From Tyto alba (taxonomy: Eukaryota > Chordata > Aves > Strigiformes > Tytonidae): a stretch of DNA of 64,000 bases. How positions within the stretch are numbered: position 1 is the first letter of the stretch; each line of letters begins with the position of its first letter. The stretch spans positions 5,952,001-6,016,000 of the forward strand of contig NW_024881322.1 in NCBI RefSeq assembly GCF_018691265.1. Direction: 5' to 3'. Both the position numbers and the translations under genes were made by a program. The notes beneath the pieces are model-generated. The model was not told where the DNA came from. It saw nothing but the letters and a program-made list of their open reading frames with translations, and did not search any database. This document shows positions 39,701-52,095 of the stretch, one piece after another.

Positions 39701-42700
39701 ATCACTGCACAAAAGCAGTGCAAGACAATCCCTATCTTAGAGTCTGCACAAGCAAAACAGAAAGAAGATAGTTTGTTAATCTTTCTTTTCACTGTCATCA
39801 ATGAAAACTGCACTCAATGGAAAAGCCAGTGGCCAAACCCTGGAATTTCTAACCCCAACCAATTTAATTTACTACTAACACCCTCACAAGAGTTGTATCT
39901 GAGTATGTGATTCTATCTATACCTTTAAGACACCAAGTTTCCTACTGCCCCTTTTATAAAAAAAGGGAAACTTTGGTCTAGAATATCTTGCTTCTGAAAA
40001 TTTTCAGAGTGGTGAACTATTAGATTTCAAAAAGCAGGGTACCAGTCAAATCACAGACTCATTCACTCACAGAATGGTTTGGGTTGGAAGAGACCTCAAA
40101 GCCCCCTCCAGTTCCACCCCCCTGCCCCAGGCAGGGCCCCCTTCCCCCAGCCCAGGGTGCTCCCAGCCCCGTCCAACCTGGCTTTGAACCCTTCCAGGGA
40201 GGGGGCAGCCACAGCTGCTCTGGGCACCCTGGGCCAGTGCCTCACAGTGAAGAATTTCTTCCTTACATATAGCCTAAATTTACCATTTTTCAGTTTAGAA
40301 CTAACTCCTCATCCTATCACTATACTCCCTGATAAAGAGTCCCTCTCTAACCTTTCTGTAGGCCCCCTTTAGGTACTGGAAGATGGCTATAAGGTCTCCC
40401 TGGAGCCTTTTCTTAATGAAGCAGAACTAAGGAGAACACTGGATTCATCTGTTTTTTTTAATATATGCTTTGTTCTATTATGCGCAGAAGGGCTTAAAAA
40501 AAAAAAAAAAAAAACAACACAAACACCAAAAACCAAACCGAACCAAAAACCACAACAAAACAGCCAACCCACAAACCAGCCCCCAAAAAACTAACAACTT
40601 TGCAGGAATTCAATGCATTTCTTCCAAAGGCCTTGAAAACGAAAAACAAACCTGAAGCCTTCTGAAGCACACTCGAGATATTAAAGAGCTATTCCAGCAC
40701 ATATACTCCTTAAGTGTCAGGGGCTTCTTTGTTCTAAGACTAATCATTTTTCTAGGCTTTTGTGGTCTTCGGAATCAGACAATGAACCCCAAACCCCAAA
40801 CGCAGTTTTCAATTTGTAATAACAGTTTTGTAACTACTATAAAGCTATCACATTAAAATATGTCATTAAAGTAGCATCTCATCACAAAACAAGCAAATGC
40901 TTGTTTCCATATATCTGGAGCAATTATAAACCTTACTGTTACATTTCTCAGTCTTCAGATGTAAAGAAGACAGATTGTGTACAGTGTGAGGTGTAGAACA
41001 CGTGAGCATATGATGCAATAAGCACAAAAGAGTTTTGTTAAAGACATTATAAAATCTGTTAGTCAATAAATTTAGTTCACAGGTCATTAACTAGAAATAT
41101 GTATAAATGGAGCCAGTTTTCCTGGCTTTATTCAAAATTGAAAGTCTATATGTTAACAACTTGAAAAGGGGCAAGCACAGGTTCCTGTGCTGTTTTTAAG
41201 TTAATGAGCATCTTTAAACCCTGCTGGCTCTACAGACTAAAAAATTTGCAAAGATGATTACCTTTACATCAAAAGAAGGCTTAAATAACTTGTCTTTGGA
41301 AAGAAATTTGGATGGTGTATCAAGATGCAAAGATGGCTCTTTCTGTGGCAGTCCACCCTGTGCAAGAGGGGTTGTCTTCCCAATATGATGAGAGATTACA
41401 GCTTGGAAAGCTTTACTCTGGAACCTGTTGATATCAAGAGGAGTCACAGCTGTTTTTTTTCCAGCTTCAAAGAGGTAAGCAGGTTGTTCTGAATCAGGGG
41501 ATTTAACAGTTGCTGGTGTCTTGCTAAGCAGAGTAATGGAACTCTCCTTATCTTTAAAAGAAACAAAGAAAACATAATCAAGCAATTTGATTTTTCTTCT
41601 GAATACAGATGTCACATTTTTATTTAAACAACTGAAAGTTCATCTAACCTTTCACTAAAAGGAAATTTCATAACCTCTCTAATAAGTGCTCTAAACTGAT
41701 AATTATGTTTTAAAAGCCAGTATCTTAAGCGTCTCTTGCAGTTAGCTACTTAGTTTTAATTACTTTGGTACTGAGCTTGACCCTAAGTGTCTGGAAAAAG
41801 AGCAAGCAACCCCTGGTTCGCTCACACTGTTTGCAGTTCCACACATACCTGTATAGCTCACGTGTCATACAACAACTATTAAAATGCAAATCCAAGAAAA
41901 AAGGTGTAATACACAACAAATCCTTCCCTTTCAACACTAAAAACAACGCCTCCTCCCTGGCTCCTTACTTCCAGGCAAGGCAAAATTTCTTTCATATTCA
42001 TGACCCCCAAATCACACCTCTAAGTCACTATGTACGCTTCTAGTCCCTTATGTCTTTGATTAATAGGACCAAGTTTTAGCCGGGAATAAGCCCTTAAAGC
42101 TTATACATCATAAACACTTCTAGATAAGCATAACTCATCAATTTTATAGCTCAAAAATATTAATACAATAATTGATTTTACATTTTACTGCTCATTTCCC
42201 CCCTACCTCCATTTTTCCTTAAAAATGTAATATACTGGTTAAGACGTGCCTATTCCAACAACATACTTTTTCTCCTCTGACTTACTGACCCACACAATTA
42301 ATTCACAAGGCCACTGGTAAAACAGGTCTGCTAAGATTCAGTATTAAATCACTGTAGTTTGCATCTTAGTGTGGAAGAAATATTGCCAAGTAAAAAGTGT
42401 GAATTAACTGGAAAAGGAGCAGAAGCATCAGAAGATGAAGTAGGCATGAAGGACTGAACAGAGGGGCATCATGTCATTGCAGACTAATAAGTATGAAGTT
42501 CTAAGCTGGATCCACCATCAATTGCCACACAATCTACAGAGCAGCACGTGTCAAAAAGGACAAAGCTGAGACACTGAGCTTGATTCCCAACTGACCAATA
42601 ACTACAAGACTCCACAAGCTCCAAGAGACTTGCAGCAAACACACAGTATTGTTTCTATAATCACAACTCAACAGCAGAAAAAAAAAGACAGAAAGGAAAA

Positions 42701-45700
42701 AGTATTTGGAAAAATATACTTTAGCTCAAATACTTCAAAGGCATTGGGAAAAAATTCCTCATACCTGCCTTCTTTATCATGAATGAACAGTACAATGACA
42801 CAATCATACTCCCTAATTTGCTAATAACCAACCTTCAGCTTCTGAATTTTCAACCAAGAACCTGCTTTCATCTGCTCTCTTCCCTGTCCTTGCAGACTGC
42901 AATAGCCAAGCTACAGTGACTGCTGGTAAATTCCACTTCTTTGCAGCTTTGTACTTGGAACCATCCGGTTCTCTCACCACAAGATGGGTACTGGCAAACA
43001 TTCCCTTTTTCACACTGGCTTTCCGCACAAAGAATTCTTGAACTCTAAAATTAGATTAATAAAACATTTAGTTATAAACAAAATTAATCTAGGGCATTTA
43101 TATAGTACTATAAAATGTATTCAAGCAACAGAAAGAGAACCAGTAGAATTATCTAAGGCCATCCACTTTGCTCATTACAGCCTAACCTACATGCCAAAAA
43201 AACCCCAAAAAAGTTAAACAGTCATGTTTTGCTTCTATCAATATCGAAAACATAACACTTCTTATACTCCTTAAGTCCTCACATATCCCATTTCCAAATC
43301 ACACACCAGGCCCAACATTCTTCTGCAAGGTTAATGGGACAGGCTGGATTCCTTTCTGGAGACAGGCATCATTTCCAAATTAACAGTAGTTTTCTTTATA
43401 TTACAGTTTTTCTCTTATCATCAAGGATCCAATCTTCCAAGAAGATGGCAAGACTGAGAACTCACTGACAAAGACTTTAGTTCAAAGAGACTACAAATCA
43501 GATTAAATGGTAGTCTAAACTATACAATTTTGCCACTTCATGACTAAGCACGTTTTTCAAAGATCCTGATGAATTGGGAGCAAATACTTCACCATCTCAG
43601 CCCCTAAGAAATGGTGCACTATCACTGGTTATGAGGTTGAACCAGAGAGTACGGAAGAAAAGGAACAACAGCTCACTCCTGGACAACTGAAGAGCAACCC
43701 AGAAGGCCTGACATCTGAAAAACTGACTTTTTTTGCTCTGTTGTAAAGCAGAGCAAAAAGTTACTGAGACTCAGTCATTATTCTGGTAGAAGTTATGCTG
43801 TGTGACTGCTTGCTGTCTAAATTTCTCTAAAGGAGAGGAAAATAAAATAACTTTATAATAGCACCTCCTTGTTTCAGCACTAGGTTTTATAAATTAATAG
43901 AATCCGGAAGAGGTTTAACACTAATATTTGCTACTCCTGTAAAAGCAAAGTGAAACACATAATGGATTTTATCACATTGACTGCCTAAGAACAAGCAGAA
44001 ACTGTGACAGGAAACATACCTCGCTCCTAGCAGTCCTGCCAGATAAACCAGGGAGTCTCTCTCGGCACCAGTGAACTGGCTAAAAGAAAGAACATAATCT
44101 TCCAGAGGGGTAACTCCTTCCATTACTGGGACTGGTGTGAAAAGTGGATTAGACTTGGGATCTAAAAAGAGCTGCTGTTCCACACATGTTATCTTAAAGA
44201 AGATGAAAGAGATAAAAATGCAAATTAAGCCAAATAGCAAAGCCAACAATATTTCAGCAACTGTACAAAAGCATTTATGGACTCAACAACAAGCAATCCT
44301 GCTTCCACCATTACATCTGAGAAATTATTTCTTACTGAATCAGACATTCTTTTCTAGATCATTTTAATTTTGTCAGGTTCAATATATTAAGGCATTATTC
44401 AGAACGCTTCAGTTACTATTCTTCCAACTCCGGATGCTCCCTTAAAGTAGCTCAAGGTGTGATCTGAGGGTCTATATAGATTTACTTCAGATAAAGTTAC
44501 CAAGGATTGAAAAATACTAACAGCAGTTAGTCTACGTCATTTGCCCGCTCTTGACAAATATGATTAGTATTTTTCAACTTTGAGCTACAAAGCTGACTTG
44601 CTCTTCTGCCACAAGTTAGAAAGCTGTGAAAAGCATGAATCAAGAAAAAGTAAGCTTAAAGATATCAAATGCAATAATTATTAGTCAACTAGCTCCTTCT
44701 AAAATTCATTATTTTGAGAAAATGCTGTCAGGCTGTCATATAAGCCTTTGAGTCATGACAACAAAGTCTTATTTAACAAGCCTGAAGAAAATTAAGTGAA
44801 ACAGATAAAAGATCCTTACAGATACAGAGGCTTTAAAGCATGCTTTCATTTAGTGTATTTCAAATGAAACGAGGCTAATCTCTCAGTCTCTTACTTAACA
44901 TTTAAGCCACTAATAACTCTGCATTCTGACAAGACATACTTCTAATACAGATAACCTGTTTACTAGTGGAACTGGAAGTGTAACTCCCTTACCAGCCATG
45001 TATTTGTGACAACATCACCAACAGTTGGCTTCACCGTGCAGCCCAATAAAGGTACCACAGCATAGTCTGCAATGGTTCTGCTTTGCAGTGGCAGAACTTT
45101 CCCAGCATTCTCCTTTATAATATCTGCAATGCAGGACTCATCCTCTTCACCAAAGCCCAAAAGAAGAAATCTCTTTCTGACAAATAAGCCTCCTTCAGCC
45201 AGTGCAGAAGACTCTCCCAAAGAACCATGACAGATGAAAGACTGATTCTCATCACCATTGAAGGTTCTGGATGTTAGTTTTTCAACTTCATCTGAAAGGA
45301 AAAAACAAACAAACCAACCAACCAAAAATAACCAACCATAGTAATTGCTTGATAAGAACATCAAAGTCAACGCAAAATAGTTTTATGAAGAAATGGCAGT
45401 ATTCTGCTGTAATCACCCAGGTTTTAGTTAAAAACTAAATATAGGCCTGTTTAAATCTGATTTCTGAAATATAATATGGAAGTTAACACACTAGGAGTGG
45501 CTAGCTTTTGAATAAATGCTGTAAAACTCAAATGCTAATTATGAGCAGTTAAGCTTTCTACAGTATGTTGAGTCTGGAACGTACCTAATGTAGAATCATT
45601 ATTTACATATTGAGAGAGTAAGTCATCTTCAGCAGCTTTCTGGTGCTTTATAACGTTCACAGCTTCTTTCTTCAAGAGACTTTTATTTTGGGGAAGAATT

Positions 45701-48700
45701 GACTTCATTCCAGGTTGCTCCAAAATTGGGTTCTCTAACAACTGGTAGTTTAGAGGGATATATTGCTCCACTGGATGTAGATAACCTTTACTAAATGACT
45801 CCAGCAACCATTTTGCTGTCACTATATGAGGCCTATAAAATAAAGTGTTATACAAACAAGTCACTGCAGGTTTCAGAACTGTGATTCTTCCTTTCCTGAT
45901 CTGCAAATACTAGTATACACTCACTTGAAGTTTGTAACTCCAACACAAAGCAAGCTTTGGGCACTTTGCAAACCTCCAGATTTTTAAAAATTCTTTCAGT
46001 CTGAGAACAGAGTATTTCATACTTATCTTCTATAATGTAATTTATATCTGCCACTGCTGGGCTGCCAAATGCTTCCTCCTCAATATATTAACACATACAT
46101 GTTAACACCTCTTTTCACCAATAAGAATACTTTGTTTTTCTATTCACTGAGGTGACTCGTGGCTACCCAAAGAACTACAGTCTTCAAGGGCACACAAGGA
46201 TATACTTGCATATCAGTACTAGCTGTAAGTCTCCTTTAACTATTTGGGATTTTCCAATCAATACACGTTTTCTTTTTTCCAAGGTGGTGGGAGAAAGAAA
46301 ATAAGGTGGAAATAGACCTTAAACAATATAGTTATCATAACCTGTGAGCTGTCTTGTCCAAAAAGTGTTTCAGCTCATCATTACTTTCCCCCAAAATGAC
46401 ATGGGTAACATCTTCATTGAGTTGATTAAATCGAACACCACCGCCGCAATTAATAAGCCTTCTCATCTTGTCCAAATTCCTGCCACTGAAGCCACACAAA
46501 TAGATCTACAAAGAGAACAGAGCAACAAAAAAAGGCTTTTGAGAAAAGAAAAAAATGTAAAAATTAAGAAAAAATAAAGTAGTATATTTTGGTATCATTT
46601 GTTTTGACTGCTAAAGAACACAAACTAGTGGTACAGCTTCTGAGAAGCAGCAAAAAAGTTAAGCATTTAGAATTGGATCCATTTATCTTTGCAAATTAAT
46701 CTAGCCAAACTGTAATATTTACTAATGGAATGAACCCCCAGGCAAAGTCATATAATCAAAAAAAACAACCCCCCACCCAAAACCACACACCAATTCTAGA
46801 ACCTACTGACTATAGCGCTTAAATATATGTCTATATAATTTTTTATTTATACTACACATTTAATACAATTATACACATACACACATATGTAGACATACAC
46901 ACAAGCTACAGCATGTGGCTACAAAATAAATCTGGCATTTGCTGCTGACCGCCGAAACAAGGTACTCAAGCAGCAATTGCCAGTGCTTCAACCTAGCTGC
47001 TTTCACAGGATTAAGACTGAACATTTCAAAGTATAAACTATTAAACATACTCGACACCCATCTAACAAATCTTCAGGGGCTTGAAAAGAACTTGTATCCA
47101 AGTTTTCCAGCTCATCAGGAAGAGGATCCAGTCTGCTGCTCATAACAGAACTATATGCTGTTTCATTAACACCACTCAAACTGATGTTGGAAATGTGGCT
47201 GACGTCCGATAGGGTATGATCTTTAAATAAAATTTTAAAAGATGCATCAGTTTTGGCACAGTTTTCTCCACTGCTTCACTAAATAAAATACAAAACTGAC
47301 AGATATGATTTTGTTGTGCTAGAAGGAAACTTAAAGCCTGAAGAATAAAAAGTACTAGGCAAGTATAACCTGAAACCACAGTTTTTATTTACACACAGAT
47401 TAAATATGTTCTTACTAGCAGGAGTGCTTATGCACCTTCTGTTTATTCCCAAATGGATGTAATCTATGATAGCAGCCAATGAGACCGGTTTTCAAAGCTT
47501 TTATTCCGGTTTTGTGGCCACCTACTAGAAATACTCTTAGACAGGCCTCTGTAGTAAAGAGAAATCAACATGAAGCTCCTTGATGTAAGAGTTATATACA
47601 GTTTCCATAATACCTAACTTGACTGCCCAGTGCTCTGTTGGCAGTGCTAACCCAGTGCTCCAGTTCAGTAGTTTCCTGAAGCAGCAGTCAGTAACAGGTG
47701 TTTTGAAAGACACATTTAAAGCTAGCTGTGTCTTTCATGCTACTATGTATGTTTATATAATGCTTCTAACTTTCCATATGTTAATAGCATGAGTAGGTAA
47801 AAACATATATAAAAAAAAGAAAAAATACTAATTAAAAAGAAAAAAAAAAATCAGCATTTGCTTCCCCCCACCAACACTGCTGTAAGATTAAATTCATAAC
47901 AAACACTTGTTTTAAAACTATAAATGTATGAATACTCATGGTTTTTTAGGACTTAGATATACACCACTGATTTTTAAGCAGACAACCATATACCTAATTC
48001 AAATTTACTTTTTAAACTATTATTCATGTGTTTTAGGTCTACACATGGTGGAATAGTCAACACCCATAAAAGTAATCTGTTGTGTTTTAAGCATTAGCAG
48101 AATCAGAACCCAAACTGTCAAACCAGCATTGCAAAAGCAAGCAGCTCCCTACTTGAAACAGTTCTTTTTCCTTACTACAAAGTGTTTCTTACCTCACTTT
48201 AACATATTTTAAATGCTCTTACTTACTATTAGGCTTGCTGGCATGATTTGTAGGTGTTGACGTACTGGGTGTATTACTCAGTTTTGATCCAGCCTCTATT
48301 TTATATATTGTTTCATCCTGACAGAAGCCTTTCTCAATGCTGTCAGAAAACCACTGCACAGACACACAGTGCACATTCCATTTTTTTGCACATTCATACT
48401 TCTGACCTTTCAAATGTAAACAAAATAAAAGTCACAAGTCACTAAAAGACCAATGCTTCAAACAGTGATTGCTGAAAGATGGCTGGACATTAAGAAAATT
48501 TTAAAATTCAAATAACTGATTTCAATATGCAGTTGTGTTATCCTGGATTCTTCTGATAAGCAGCTTATTCTCTAAATAAAGTTAGAGCAAAAAAAATCTC
48601 ATTGATGGCTAGCTCATGGGTACAGTATGAAAGAGCAATAAAGAAAAAAAAAAAAAAACACCAAAAAAAAGGGCTTTAAAGCTTTCAAGCATAAGGAAAA

Positions 48701-51700
48701 AAAAAAAGCTTAAAAAGTCCCAGGATATTTCCCCATAGGGAAAGGGAGGGAAATTGAGTAAAAAAAAAAGAAAACCCTTTCCATTCTTCTCACACTATAA
48801 CTACATTCTTTTCATCTTCCCAAGAGGAAAAAAAAGGAAGCTTTCATTTTATCTTAATAGGGAGTTCAGAAGGCACAAAGAATAGATCAGTTAAAAAAAT
48901 ATCAATCCACAATCCAATTTCAATCCAGCTCTCCCAAAAAACGTAGTTTTTTCCTTATTCTTCCACTCCCTCTAGGACTCTCCCTTTTTCTTCCCTTAAA
49001 TACCATCTGGGTCTCTTTTTTTTTTTTTGGTTTTGGGGTTTTTTGTTTGTTTGTTTTTGTTTGGGTTTTGGTTTTTGTTTTTGGGTTTTTTTTTTGCTTG
49101 TTTGTTTTTTGGGGTTTTTTTTTGTTCTCTTACTCATGCCTTTAGAGTAAGAGTACCTTGTGCTACTCTTCCCATCAACAGTGATTCCCCAAACAGAATT
49201 AGTAAGAGCAACACTGAAGCAGACACAGAGACTGTTCAAACTCCCATGCATATTTACACTACTTAACAGTGAAAATAACATTTACTCTGCAAGTTCTACC
49301 TTTTGGCTCTTTAACTATGAGGTGAGTACATTCATTCATCTTGAGCTGCCCGGTATACTGCCCACCGTGTTCAGCAGTGAGGCGCTGGACTTCTTTCCTG
49401 TCTGAACTACTTAAACCAGTTACGCAAATTGTACAGCCAAGGAACACTGGGCAAGCATAGTCTTCCATGTTAACATCAGTGTATCTCATTATGCTAAAGG
49501 AATAAAAGAAAGGAGAAATATTTTTTTCTGCTGAATAAAATCAACCAGAAGGTAGTCTGTATCAGAATTAACAGTCCCCAAAACAAACACAGTTTTATTT
49601 TGTCTTTTTTTATACCTTTGCTGAGATTTATCCCACAGTGTCTTAACCCAAGAGGGAAGCAAAACAGGTTTTTTCAAAGACGCAGCTACTAAGTATTTCT
49701 TGCTGCCAACTTCTCCAGCTATAAGATGAGTTACTGACACATTGAGGTCTCTGTACACACGTCCACCCATCATCTGCACATATTTATGAACTTCTTCCTG
49801 GGTGGAAAAAAAAATATTATAGAAAATTATCAAGAAAAAAGAGAGAACGTAAATCACGCTCACATTCACCTTAAAAAACAAAACCATGGATTTCAATTGT
49901 CCATGGTTTCTCCTAAATACCTGTTCAAAAATACAAAATGTATGTACAGAAGCCACAAAACCCATCAAATATAATTTCCATTTTATTTGCATTTATGATA
50001 AGCTGAACAAATATGTACCCTTAACAAAAATACTACAGTCATACTGTGTGAGTGAAATTTTGCAGATGGTTGACATATTAGGTAGTATAAATTAGAAAGA
50101 TATGGGAATAAATAAAAAAAGTAAACTTCTAAGATAAACTATTTAAACCATAGCTAGCTGGGTATTGTACCTTTACCATGTAGTTTTAAGTAACCAGAAA
50201 TAGAGCATGCTGTCTATAGCATTATAGCCGCAGACAAACTAGCAAAATAAGAGATCTGTCTCATCAGTTAATAAAAATAAACAAAACATACCTTTACTCT
50301 CACATTATTACAGCTGAAATCTCATATGATAATATACATATATACTTAAATAATATATACATGTGCATGCACAGATACACCACTACATACACATTTCTAT
50401 ATTAGATATGTCTCCCTCTTTCCATACAACTCTCTACATAAACTATACGTAGTCTACAAACTACAGAAAGAGTAGATATATCTAGACAAAGGCACAATTA
50501 GACCTATATATAGTATGACTGCTGCGTTAGAAGTGAGCCATCTAAAGAGAATTTCAATGATAATCAGCTAAACAATCCATTTTGGACAATGCATTACCCT
50601 AAGATCTTTTTCAAGGCTGGTACAGGATACTGTTACATCGGCCATGGTCATGTTGTACACGGGATACTCAGCTCTTGGGACACATCGCTGGGCCTGCATA
50701 CAGTACAGGACTACCTGTGGTCCAACAATTCTACAACCAAGCTGCAATAAAACAACAACAAAAAAAATGGAAAAGACAATTAACAGAAGGTACACTGGTA
50801 TAAGGAAGGCTTTAATTGTCCCTGAATCCTGAGGAAGGCAGGGCCCTTGGTCTGTCTTCCTCCTCAAGCACCCCCAGGTAGTTGACAGTTCTGTTTTTAC
50901 TTTCAGCTTCGGATCTTCAGTACAATCATTGTAGGTTTTCTGGCCTCGGTAAGAGCAGCAGATACTATCACTAACGTGCCAGAGAATTTTAGCTAGCTTA
51001 TCTTTGTCTGCTGGACAATTCTTTCCAGGTCAAACAAAATCATGGTACTAAGGAGATGAAAAGTGTGAGAGCCAGCTTAATGACCCAAGTAGAACTGGAA
51101 CTAATCATACTATTAATTTTTCCACATGCTTTAAAATAACCCCTATGTTTTGCTAGTCACCTTAAATATAGGATGCAGTGAAGTTTTAAAGATTATATTG
51201 TGAATACTTCATACTGCTATATTCAGTGCAAAAAGAGACAACAGAGTATAAGTATGAACACAAGTCCTTCTAGAAAAGAAAGAGTAAAGCTGGAAGTTAA
51301 TGGGTAGCATACCTTCTTGAGATGATTGAAAACAACGCCTCGAAAAGGATCACAAATGTAAAGTGATTTATCATTTTCTTTTATATCGAGCGCTGTTTCT
51401 TCTTCAAGGATCTGGAGATGTTCTTCTGACTGAAATTCCTTTATAGACTGCAGGAAAGCAGCACATACAGCAACATTTATTTAATTAGCAAGTCACAAAT
51501 GGCCAATCCTGTGGAAACTACATAAGTACATTTAATTGAAACAGCTCACAACAAAGCTACCATGTAGAAGTACATTGTCTGAAAGGCTAAAATATCTTAT
51601 GGGCATCCTCCTCATTCCCCCCAAGTCTTCACAATACTCAGACTTAAACATTCATTATACAAACTTTCAGGCCTTCAGATCCCACTAACTTCTCCAGGTG

Positions 51701-52088
51701 GAAAGCAATCCAAATGCCCTTCCTAAGTTTATTTAGTGATTAAATAAGCGACCACCATCCAGACCTTCCAGGCTACATATCACTTCACTAAATGTCAGTA
51801 GGTTTTGAAATTATTTCTTGATCAAGAAGTAATTTCTTCAACAGAATTGTTCTTGCTCAACAAACTTTATTAATCACTACACATCCCCATTAAGCAATAG
51901 CCGTATTTTCAGATGTATACATATACCCTACATCTAAGTCAACCACAGAAATCATTTAATTAGATAATAAATACATCGAGCTGAGAAAGATGATCAAGCC
52001 TACTTACCTCAAGAGCTTTAAAAAAATACTCCGAGTTCTCAGAAGACTTTATGAATTTCACAAAAAAAGGCTCCTTACTACCTTTCAT
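27762..52088 (-). CDS. TOPBP1: TOPBP1 (DNA topoisomerase II-binding protein 1), complete, 27 coding exons
   Basis: Nuclear BRCT scaffold that activates ATR-ATRIP, loads replication factors through Treslin, and acts in checkpoint and mitotic DNA repair. Exons in transcript order: 52008-52088, 51313-51447, 50598-50741, 49616-49797, 49300-49493, 48227-48406, 47051-47220, 46342-46505, 45585-45832, 44993-45291, 44020-44192, 42833-43044, 41262-41551, 39379-39552, 38225-38334, 37001-37124, 36483-36629, 35941-36049, 35153-35345, 34122-34348, 32898-33061, 31848-31962, 31158-31321, 30181-30321, 28937-29026, 28294-28455, 27762-27905. They join in frame to 4536 nt (1511 aa plus stop); human is 1522 aa. 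Every junction falls where the protein continues in register with human TOPBP1. All introns are GT-AG except the one after 31158-31321, which uses a GC donor. The start was chosen because [12 protein letters not shown] aligns with the human N-terminus and an acceptor (cttctcag) lies 7 nt before the ATG, implying a non-coding first exon. Confidence 0.97.
28650..28800 (+). repeat. MIR-like SINE fossil in a TOPBP1 intron
   Basis: Segments ctactgacttgtgtcacctc, agacaagctgctccacctga and cttgcaaaatgaagatgaca follow the order of MIR core text ('ctgacttgctgtgtgacctt...gcaagtcacttaacct...ctgtaaaatggga'). It is antisense to TOPBP1, between exons 28937-29026 and 28294-28455. Divergence is high. Confidence 0.5.
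28848..28874 (+). repeat. Long G homopolymer run (19 G, C, 7 G)
   Basis: G run at 28848-28866, one C, then G at 28868-28874. It lies in a TOPBP1 intron about 60 bases from exon 28937-29026. On the plus strand it could fold into a G-quadruplex; on the TOPBP1 sense strand it is a C run. Exact length is prone to sequencing error. Confidence 0.85.
32898..36049 (-). other. TOPBP1: TOPBP1 exons 18-21: ATR-activating domain
   Basis: Residues about 1010-1240. Exon 34122-34348 encodes the core motif [18 protein letters not shown]; the Trp (residue 1131 by my count) corresponds to human W1145, whose loss abolishes ATR activation. The ATM-type SQ site (S1124, human S1138) and the AKT-type RxRxxS site (RARLVS, S1145, human S1159) are both kept, each offset by exactly 14 residues. 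Exon 32898-33061 encodes the conserved [20 protein letters not shown] block. Confidence 0.92.
40050..40430 (-). repeat. CR1 LINE, 5'-truncated 3' end, inserted on the minus strand
   Basis: The plus-strand text agaatggtttgggttggaag, agacctcaaagccccctcca, aacctggctttgaacccttc, cagtgaagaatttcttcctt and cactatactccctgataaag is the reverse complement of the well-known avian CR1 3' region. The 3' end of the element is at about 40050, with a degraded ATTCTATGA-type terminal repeat; the 5' truncation is near 40430. It lies between TOPBP1 exons 41262-41551 and 39379-39552, in the same orientation as that gene. It carries no intact ORF and is only mildly diverged. Confidence 0.93.
40498..40590. repeat. 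A/C-rich low-complexity tract
   Basis: About 18 A residues followed by irregular aacaccaaaaaccaaaccg-type text. Similar A/C-rich tracts occur at 18969-19031 and 45296-45338, and in the opposite orientation at 49016-49125. Confidence 0.75.
42833..45291 (-). other. TOPBP1: TOPBP1 exons 10-12: BRCT4-BRCT5 tandem
   Basis: Residues about 500-728. BRCT4 spans [13 protein letters not shown] to VTNTWL; BRCT5 spans MTPLED-like [18 protein letters not shown] to [20 protein letters not shown]. In mammals BRCT5 binds phosphorylated BLM and MDC1. The pocket lysine just before the conserved Trp of [11 protein letters not shown] (about residue 693) is retained. The last exon of this block uses a weak-looking GTTGGT donor at the 42832 side. 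Confidence 0.9.
45585..47220 (-). other. TOPBP1: TOPBP1 exons 7-9: BRCT3 and following linker
   Basis: Residues about 306-500. BRCT3 (about 353-437) begins [18 protein letters not shown] and continues with [20 protein letters not shown], then [17 protein letters not shown] carrying the conserved Trp. The Ser/Thr/Lys-rich linker afterwards ([30 protein letters not shown]) aligns with the human linker but is more diverged than the domain. Confidence 0.9.
48227..52088 (-). other. TOPBP1: TOPBP1 exons 1-6: BRCT0, BRCT1 and BRCT2
   Basis: Residues about 1-306. BRCT0 (about 5-95) covers [10 protein letters not shown] to [19 protein letters not shown]1 (about 100-190) contains [19 protein letters not shown] and [17 protein letters not shown]2 (about 195-284) contains [33 protein letters not shown] and [14 protein letters not shown]. 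In the human protein this triple module binds the phosphorylated RAD9 tail (9-1-1 clamp) and phospho-Treslin. The lysines expected in the phosphate pockets are present (GSKKYLVA in BRCT1, [10 protein letters not shown] in BRCT2). Function is from family knowledge. Confidence 0.9.
49016..49125. repeat. T/G-rich low-complexity tract
   Basis: About 110 bases of only T and G apart from one C, built of irregular ggttttggggttttttg and gtttgtttg units. It lies in the TOPBP1 intron between exons 49300-49493 and 48227-48406. On the TOPBP1 sense strand it reads A/C-rich. Confidence 0.8.
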
Positions 52089-52095
52089 CCTTTAA

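Larger units (their letters stand above)
36483..41551 (-). other. TOPBP1: TOPBP1 exons 13-17: disordered middle, CIP2A-binding region and BRCT6
   Basis: Residues about 728-1009. Exon 41262-41551 encodes [19 protein letters not shown] and [20 protein letters not shown], both near-identical to human. The junction to 39379-39552 (FDVK to [10 protein letters not shown]) covers the segment that in human binds CIP2A in mitosis. BRCT6 (about 886-978) has [39 protein letters not shown] and [12 protein letters not shown]. In human it interacts with PARylated and E2F1 partners. The CR1 insertion at 40050-40430 sits in an intron of this block. Confidence 0.9.

Noticed and set aside
49016..49125. Interstitial telomeric repeat
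   Set aside because: The units are irregular and lack a TTAGGG array; it is better described as T/G low-complexity sequence.
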